Shown here in pieces: positions 21,869 to 26,367 of a DNA stretch of 26,367 bases. The notes below the pieces were generated by a model. It was not told the DNA's origin and did not search any database. It saw nothing but the letters and a program-made list of their open reading frames with translations. The stretch is from JBJENW01 sp051880395. Its GTDB lineage: Bacteria > Bacillota > Clostridia > Lachnospirales > Lachnospiraceae. Each line of letters opens with the position of its first letter. Position 1 is the first letter of the stretch. The DNA is taken from NCBI GenBank assembly GCA_051880395.1, contig JBJENW010000027.1:1-26367 (forward strand), in the 5' to 3' direction. The position numbers and the translations under genes were made by a program.

Positions 21869-23443
21869 ATGGGTATTTATCTAAATCCGGGAAATGGTAT
21901 GTTTGAAGAGACCGTTCGGGCAGAAATATATGTAGATAAAACAAAATTAATAGAAAATACGAATAAGTGTATCAGAACACCGCAAAAATTTATCTGTATC
22001 AGCCGTCCAAGAAGATTCGGGAAATCCATGGCGGCATATATGCTGGCAGCCTATTATGGAAAAGACTGCGATTCTTCCGAACTATTTGCACCATATAAGA
22101 TTGCAGAGAGTGAGGATTACAAAAAATGCCTGAATCAGTATAACGTGATCATGCTGAACATTCAGGATTTTTTAAGTGTTACGGGGACTGTGGAGGAGAT
22201 GATATCATTTCTCCAAAAACGGGTGATCAAGGAATTGAGACGGGTTTATCCGGGGATGATTGATGAAGATGAGTGCTTTTTAAGCCTGGCGCTGCATGAT
22301 GTATATAGCCAGGCAGGAGATACCTTTATTTTTATCATCGACGAGTGGGATTGTATCCTGCGTGATCGGGCATATACAGCAGAGGACCAGAAAAAATATC
22401 TGGACTTCATTCGAAATCTATTGAAAGATAAAGCATATGTGGCGCTTGCCTATATGACGGGAATTCTGCCAATCAAGAAATATGGAACGCATTCCGCACT
22501 AAACATGTTTGACGAATATTCCATGACAGAGCCGGCTGATTATGCGGAATTTATCGGGTTTACCGAACAGGAAGTAAAGGATCTGTGTGAGACGTATCAA
22601 ATGGATTTTGATACGATGAAAAGCTGGTATGACGGGTATCAGTTTTCAGGGAATCTCCATATTTACAACCCGAAATCTGTGGTGGACAGTATTCGCAGAA
22701 AGCATTTTTCCAGCTACTGGACCCAGACCGAGACGTATGATGCATTAAAAATTTATCTGGATCTGAATTACGATGGATTAAAAGATGCGATCGTAAAGAT
22801 GCTGGCGGGAGAACACATTGTGATCAATACGAAAAGATTTCAGAATGATATGACCACGTTTGCCAGTAAAGATGATGTGCTGACGCTTTTGGTGCATCTC
22901 GGCTATCTGGCGTTTGATATGGAAAAGTCGGCCGTATTTATTCCCAACATGGAGATTCGCGGAGAATTTCATAATGCGATCGAAGGAGAACGCTGGAAAG
23001 ATGTGATCGCAGCACTGGAAAAATCCGACCGACTCTTAGAAGCAACATGGAATCAGGATGCGGATACAGTGGCGAAACTGCTCGACGAAGCGCACAGCGA
23101 AAACACATCGATTCTGACCTATAACGATGAAAATTCCCTGAGCTGTGTCATCGCGCTGGCGTATTATAATGCCATGAAAGAATACGAACAGATTCGAGAA
23201 TTTCCTTCCGGCAAAGGGTTCGCTGATATGGTATATCTTCCAAAAAAATACTCCGAGAAACCGGCACTGGTCGTAGAGTTAAAGTACGACAAATCGGCAG
23301 AAGGTGCGATCGCACAGATCAAGGAAAAGCGGTATCCGGAGAAACTGAAAGAGTACCACGGAAATCTGCTCTTGGTGGGAATCAATTATGAAAAAGACAG
23401 TAAGAAACACAGCTGCGTGATCGAACAATGGGAACGGGAATGA
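21869..23443 (+). CDS. Second AAA-family ATPase with PD-(D/E)XK-like C-terminus
   Basis: The 524-aa paralogue of the preceding gene has Walker A RPRRFGKS (about 46-53), Walker B FIFIIDEWD (about 152-161) and a nuclease-like tail with GFADMVYLP (about 450-459) then LVVELKYDK (about 468-476). Sequence similarity to the first copy is only patchy (for example SWYDGYQF/QWYDGYRF), so the duplication is old or the two were acquired separately. They are co-directional with a 73-base gap containing GGAGGGAG. Both lie beside the DUF4160/DUF2442 pair, a cluster that looks like an accessory, possibly defence-related, island. Confidence 0.9.
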   Translation: MGIYLNPGNGMFEETVRAEIYVDKTKLIENTNKCIRTPQKFICISRPRRFGKSMAAYMLAAYYGKDCDSSELFAPYKIAESEDYKKCLNQYNVIMLNIQDFLSVTGTVEEMISFLQKRVIKELRRVYPGMIDEDECFLSLALHDVYSQAGDTFIFIIDEWDCILRDRAYTAEDQKKYLDFIRNLLKDKAYVALAYMTGILPIKKYGTHSALNMFDEYSMTEPADYAEFIGFTEQEVKDLCETYQMDFDTMKSWYDGYQFSGNLHIYNPKSVVDSIRRKHFSSYWTQTETYDALKIYLDLNYDGLKDAIVKMLAGEHIVINTKRFQNDMTTFASKDDVLTLLVHLGYLAFDMEKSAVFIPNMEIRGEFHNAIEGERWKDVIAALEKSDRLLEATWNQDADTVAKLLDEAHSENTSILTYNDENSLSCVIALAYYNAMKEYEQIREFPSGKGFADMVYLPKKYSEKPALVVELKYDKSAEGAIAQIKEKRYPEKLKEYHGNLLLVGINYEKDSKKHSCVIEQWERE

Positions 23444-23469
23444 TTGTAGACAGGAGGAAAAAGCAAGCA

Positions 23470-23498
23470 TTGTCGAACGCAAAAAATCTATGTATAAT
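23470..23498 (+). promoter_or_regulatory. Promoter of the two-component operon
   Basis: TTGTCG (23470-23475) and TATAAT (23493-23498) are separated by 17 bp, with TG just before the -10. Confidence 0.65.
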
Positions 23499-23547
23499 AA
23501 CGAATAGATACAGGAGAAAAAAGCGTTTTTGAGAGAGAGATGATGTT

Positions 23548-24276
23548 ATGATACAGATAGCACTTTGCGATGACTCGTCCTATATGAGAAAAGTGACGAA
23601 AGAGAGACTGCTTCAATATTCCGTTCAAAAGAATATCGAGCTGCAGATACAGGAATATGAGACAGGAGAACAGCTCCTAGAAGTCGAACGATCGCAGGAA
23701 AAGCAGCACGATCTGATCTTTATCGATTATGAGTTTGAAGAAAAAGGGGAAAACGGACTGGAGATCATAAGAAAACTTCGGAAATTTCAGAAAAACACGA
23801 AGGTGATCTTTTTGTCCAGCTATCCCCAGGTAGTGTTTCAGAGCTTTGAAGTGGATGCGTTTCGTTTTTTGGTAAAACCGTTAGAGGAAGAAAAATTGTT
23901 TCAAGCGATGGATGATTTTCTGGATCTTCTTACCGAGGAACGGATTTTGACGGTGAAAATCGATGGGGAGAACGGTCTGATTGAGGAAGGAAGTATGACA
24001 CATATAGAAGGATTCGGGAAAAGCTGTATTTTATATTTTGTGAATCAACGGGACGCAGTGGTATGCAATGAAACAATTTCTTCTGTGGAAGAACGGCTTT
24101 CCGATTGTTTCATTCGATGCCATAAGTCTTTTCTGGTAAATATGGAACACATAGATTCCTATAGCCGGACAGGTCTGACACTGGATACAGGGGAAAAGAT
24201 TTTAATTGGCAGAACCAGATATAAAAATTTTATAGAGGCGTTCACAGAGTTTATTTCAAAAAAGCGAGGGATTTAG
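23548..24276 (+). CDS. LytTR-family response regulator
   Basis: The 242-aa protein has a receiver domain (1-120) with acidic pocket CDDS (D8, D9), phospho-acceptor D60 (LIFIDYEFE) and conserved Lys in FRFLVKPLEE (about 111). A LytTR DNA-binding domain covers about 135-240 (CNETISSVEERLSDCFIRCHKSFLVNMEHIDSY). This is the AgrA/VirR/LytR architecture. ATG 23548 has only a weak GAGAGA-type SD. It precedes the kinase by one base after its stop (TAG-t-ATG), so the two are coupled. Confidence 0.94.
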   Translation: MIQIALCDDSSYMRKVTKERLLQYSVQKNIELQIQEYETGEQLLEVERSQEKQHDLIFIDYEFEEKGENGLEIIRKLRKFQKNTKVIFLSSYPQVVFQSFEVDAFRFLVKPLEEEKLFQAMDDFLDLLTEERILTVKIDGENGLIEEGSMTHIEGFGKSCILYFVNQRDAVVCNETISSVEERLSDCFIRCHKSFLVNMEHIDSYSRTGLTLDTGEKILIGRTRYKNFIEAFTEFISKKRGI

Positions 24277-24277
24277 T

Positions 24278-24664
24278 ATGAATACGATAGGATGTGTGTT
24301 TGTTCTCTATACGATTTGGGCACTGCTGGATTTTGTAAATCTGTTTTTGATCTATGATAAATTTTTGATGGTCGAGCGGAAAACGCTGAAAAAAAGCAGA
24401 TTTGTTTGGATTGCGCTGATGTTTTTGGTCAGCTATATCTATGGGTTGCAGTGTGCGGATATTAGGTACAATAAAATGCTCTATTTCGGCATGTATCTTC
24501 CATACTTTTTAAAGATGATTCCAGTTTTATGGTCTTATTTTTCGAGACAAAAAAAGATATTGTGCTGGTATTTTTTTACCAATTATTGGTGGCGACGATA
24601 TCTCAGGGAATACATCTTTTTTTGGATCATGCATTCAGTGGGAGGTTTTATGAGCTATTTATGA
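24278..24664 (+). CDS. AgrC-like sensor kinase, N-terminal reading frame (frame-broken)
   Basis: The zero-frame product is 128 aa. It holds the first three or so membrane helices of an AgrC-like sensor (MNTIGCVFVLYTIWALLDFVNLFLIY; SRFVWIALMFLVSYIYGL; about 67-85). From about residue 94 the translation loses family-like content and stops at 24664. The coding sense continues in the -1 frame, exactly from the A7 run at 24549-24555, where zero-frame codons CAA AAA AAG form the heptamer A_AAA_AAG. With a -1 shift there the fused product is 438 aa (93 + 345), the normal AgrC-like size. It is either a programmed or phase-variable frameshift, or a simple indel or sequencing error. Confidence 0.8.
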   Translation: MNTIGCVFVLYTIWALLDFVNLFLIYDKFLMVERKTLKKSRFVWIALMFLVSYIYGLQCADIRYNKMLYFGMYLPYFLKMIPVLWSYFSRQKKILCWYFFTNYWWRRYLREYIFFWIMHSVGGFMSYL

Positions 24665-25593
24665 GCGATTTATGTGAGGTAATTGCAGCAGTTTTTCTTA
24701 TGGTTTTCTTACTGGTCTTATTGTTAGCTCGAAAGAACAATATATTGAAAATCTATTTTGGAGATTTACCTGTATTTCAATATATTGTGTTCTGTATGGT
24801 TCTGTTTGGGGCTAATTTACTGGAATCAGATGTCAGGATGGAGTATCCGGACGCAAAGCTTTTGAAGGTGCTAGCGGTAGGAAATGTGGCAATGGTCTGT
24901 ATTATGATGATTCAGATGATTCTGGTGAGAGAATCAGATACAAGAAAAGAGAAAGTAATCGACGTGCTTGATGAGCAGATGAAGAAGGTGACGGATTATT
25001 ATTATGCGATGACAGAGCAGGAAGAACAGACGAGAAAATTTCGGCATGATATCAAAAATCTGTTGTTTGCTCTTCATTCCATGGTGGAACAAGAGGAAAA
25101 CGATAAGGCAATGGAGTATATTGAAGAAATGAATGGATTATGCCAAAGGACAACCCAAAAGTATGATACCGGAAATTTTATTGCAGATGCATTGCTGAGT
25201 GCGAAGTCTTCAGTGGCGGCGAATTCAAATACAGAGATTCGATTTGACGGATTTATCCCCAGCGAAGGGATTGAAAATGTGGATATGGTTATTTTATTAT
25301 CGAATATCGTGGATAACGCGGTGGAGGCCTGTGAAAAAATATCCGGACAAAAGACGATATCAATAGAATCCGTATTGCAGAAACAAATGTGGATTCTATC
25401 TGTGAAGAATCCGGTTGAAACAGATGTAAAGATTCAAAAAAACAGAATCGAAACGACAAAGAGGAATAAACAACTGCATGGATATGGAATTCAAAATATG
25501 CAGCGTGTAGTGAAAAAACACGATGGAAATTTAAAGTTTACATGTAAGGATGGTGTTTTTTCTGTGCGGGTGATGCTGCAGCTGAAAAAATAA
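24529..25593 (+). CDS. AgrC-like sensor histidine kinase, C-terminal reading frame
   Basis: This frame contains the remaining membrane helices and the GHKL kinase core. The H-box is RKFRHDIKNLLFALHS, as in AgrC-type kinases, the N-box NIVDNAVEACEK and the G-box GYGIQNMQRVV. The ATG at 24529 has no SD and starts mid-membrane domain; the real N-terminus is in the other frame (24278 start), so independent translation is unlikely. With the LytTR regulator it would form a quorum-sensing or peptide-responsive two-component system; no agrB/agrD-type gene was found beside it. Confidence 0.85.
   Translation: MVLFFETKKDIVLVFFYQLLVATISQGIHLFLDHAFSGRFYELFMSDLCEVIAAVFLMVFLLVLLLARKNNILKIYFGDLPVFQYIVFCMVLFGANLLESDVRMEYPDAKLLKVLAVGNVAMVCIMMIQMILVRESDTRKEKVIDVLDEQMKKVTDYYYAMTEQEEQTRKFRHDIKNLLFALHSMVEQEENDKAMEYIEEMNGLCQRTTQKYDTGNFIADALLSAKSSVAANSNTEIRFDGFIPSEGIENVDMVILLSNIVDNAVEACEKISGQKTISIESVLQKQMWILSVKNPVETDVKIQKNRIETTKRNKQLHGYGIQNMQRVVKKHDGNLKFTCKDGVFSVRVMLQLKK
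24549..24556 (+). other. A7 tract / A_AAA_AAG slippery heptamer
   Basis: Seven A residues (24549-24555) then G sit in zero frame as CAA AAA AAG. Slipping back one base continues exactly in the frame of the kinase core. Six bases downstream TGGTA-ttttttt-TACCA could form a small hairpin. The same heptamer drives -1 shifting in E. coli dnaX and many IS elements. Confidence 0.5.
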
Positions 25594-25611
25594 AAGAATA
25601 AAGGAATGGGA

Positions 25612-25648
25612 TAGCCCCTGTGTGTTTTGATGCACGCAGGGGCTTTTC
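25612..25648 (+). terminator. Intrinsic terminator of the two-component operon
   Basis: A 12-bp stem AGCCCCTGTGTG (25613-25624)/CACGCAGGGGCT (25633-25644) has one T-G pair, an eight-base loop and TTTTC tail. Confidence 0.88.
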
Positions 25649-25661
25649 ATGCGCTGAAAAT

Positions 25662-25705
25662 GGAGTGAACGGTAAAGGAAAACAGGGCTTTGTGTAGTTC
25701 ACTCC
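25662..25705. repeat. 9-bp perfect inverted repeat, unknown role
   Basis: GGAGTGAAC (25662-25670) and GTTCACTCC (25697-25705) flank a 26-base spacer in the gap before the lipoprotein gene. It could be a regulator-binding site or a leader hairpin. No promoter can be firmly assigned in this gap. Confidence 0.45.
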
Positions 25706-25826
25706 GAAAAAGATACCAGTTGCTCCCAAAGTGCGTTTAGGGGAGGAAAAAGGTGTATGATACATAGTGTTCTGATAAACAAGAAATTTTGAGGAAGTAG
25801 TATTTAGAAAGTAGATATAGATTTAT

Positions 25827-26255
25827 ATGAAAGAGCAGAAACGAAAAATATTTTTATTTTTAATATTGGTTTTGGGCATGGCAGCCTGTGGATTTGGGAA
25901 AAGTGATGTGGAGGATTTCAAAGAGACATTTTCTTTAAAAACAGAGAAAGAGGAGATAAAACTTACAGAATGTTACAATGATCATGGTGGATTGCAAAAT
26001 GATGGAGTGATATTATATAAGATTACTGCCAATGATAAACTGAAAGCGGAAATAAAAGAATGGAATCAATTTCCATACACCGATGAAGTAAACGAAGAAT
26101 TGCAAAATGATGATGTAAAAAATGCTGGATTGCCAGAAGTAAAAAATGGAAAATGGAAACTGGTAGACAAAGGGAAAGAGTCAATGATGAATTATTCGTT
26201 ATGTATTTATGACCAAGATAATGATATTTTTTACTATTTAAAAGTTGATTATTAA
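25827..26255 (+). CDS. Small putative lipoprotein
   Basis: The 142-aa protein has a basic N-terminus, hydrophobic stretch and lipobox LGMAAC (Cys about residue 21), so it is probably a membrane-anchored extracellular lipoprotein. The mature part is acidic/lysine-rich with no cysteines except near LTECY and SLCIYD. No domain is recognised; the C-terminal DQDNDIFYYLKVDY is typical of small secreted proteins. The start ATG lacks a good SD (GAGGAAG is about 29 bases away), so the start is less certain. It follows the two-component operon but is separated by a terminator. Confidence 0.75.
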   Translation: MKEQKRKIFLFLILVLGMAACGFGKSDVEDFKETFSLKTEKEEIKLTECYNDHGGLQNDGVILYKITANDKLKAEIKEWNQFPYTDEVNEELQNDDVKNAGLPEVKNGKWKLVDKGKESMMNYSLCIYDQDNDIFYYLKVDY

Positions 26256-26326
26256 TATTATTATTTTTTGTCAGAAAAATACGAAAAGGAAACATGGGCA
26301 ATTGCCTTTAAGTGTTTATGCTAACT

Positions 26327-26367
26327 TCTAATGTCCCACACCTGCTCTCCTTGCATGTCCGGGACAA
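26327..26367. repeat. Inverted TGTCCC/GGGACA near the right edge
   Basis: ATGTCCCACACC is followed 23 bases later by CCGGGACA, giving a 6-bp inverted repeat that may continue past the window. GGCAATTGCC (about 26296-26305) is a separate 10-bp palindrome. The block 26256-26367 contains no ORF and could be the edge of an unseen mobile element or just the next gene's leader. Confidence 0.3.

Noticed and set aside
25757..25792. Autoinducing-peptide gene near the AgrC-like kinase
   Set aside because: Only 11 codons, no AgrD-like Cys or charged tail, and no AgrB homologue nearby.

Overview
The window looks like chromosome from a low-GC anaerobic Firmicute, most likely a gut Lachnospiraceae (Ruminococcus/Mediterraneibacter/Blautia-like). 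I base this on AT-rich intergenic DNA with strong SD sites, a T-box leader, an LrgAB pair, AgrC/LytTR-type signalling, tandem AAA-ATPase/nuclease genes and ferredoxin-fused flavoprotein chemistry. I cannot name the species from sequence alone.

Layout. 1-490: a near-perfect 165-bp palindrome beside a minus-strand T-box leader (probable Tyr specifier) whose gene lies off the left edge. 707-4949: a SWIM/SNF2 helicase and a NYN-LOTUS RNA-binding protein, the latter with a terminator-like hairpin in its leader. 5121-9477: the phosphate operon pstS-pstC-pstA-pstB-phoU behind an 11-bp-periodic Pho-box-like element; here PstS has its two sequence halves in swapped order (circular permutation). 9606-11911: a two-gene polar amino-acid ABC transporter with fused binding protein and permease. 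11964-13334 (minus): a PadR repressor and a membrane protein with a permease-prefix domain, with a 14-bp inverted operator pair bracketing the promoter. 13579-14662: lrgA-lrgB. 14763-16740 (minus): a YdbS/YdbT-like PH-domain membrane pair. 16969-19229: a [2Fe-2S] protein, a ferredoxin-fused flavoprotein and a BFD-type [2Fe-2S] protein, resembling the electron-transfer part of opine/proline/sarcosine oxidases but with no catalytic amine-oxidase subunit here. 19333-19880 (minus): a DUF4160/DUF2442 pair. 20107-23443: two tandem but divergent AAA-ATPases with PD-(D/E)XK-like C-termini. 23548-25593: a LytTR response regulator and an AgrC-like kinase whose reading frame breaks by exactly -1 at an A_AAA_AAG heptamer. 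25827-26255: a small lipoprotein, followed by a non-coding right edge.

The most noteworthy points are the permuted PstS, the A_AAA_AAG frame change in the sensor kinase, two leader terminators with no upstream gene to terminate (NYN-LOTUS and flavoprotein operons), and the large palindrome lying between a T-box terminator and its gene. No tRNA, rRNA, CRISPR array or complete IS element was recognised. All calls come from reading the sequence; no database search was run.
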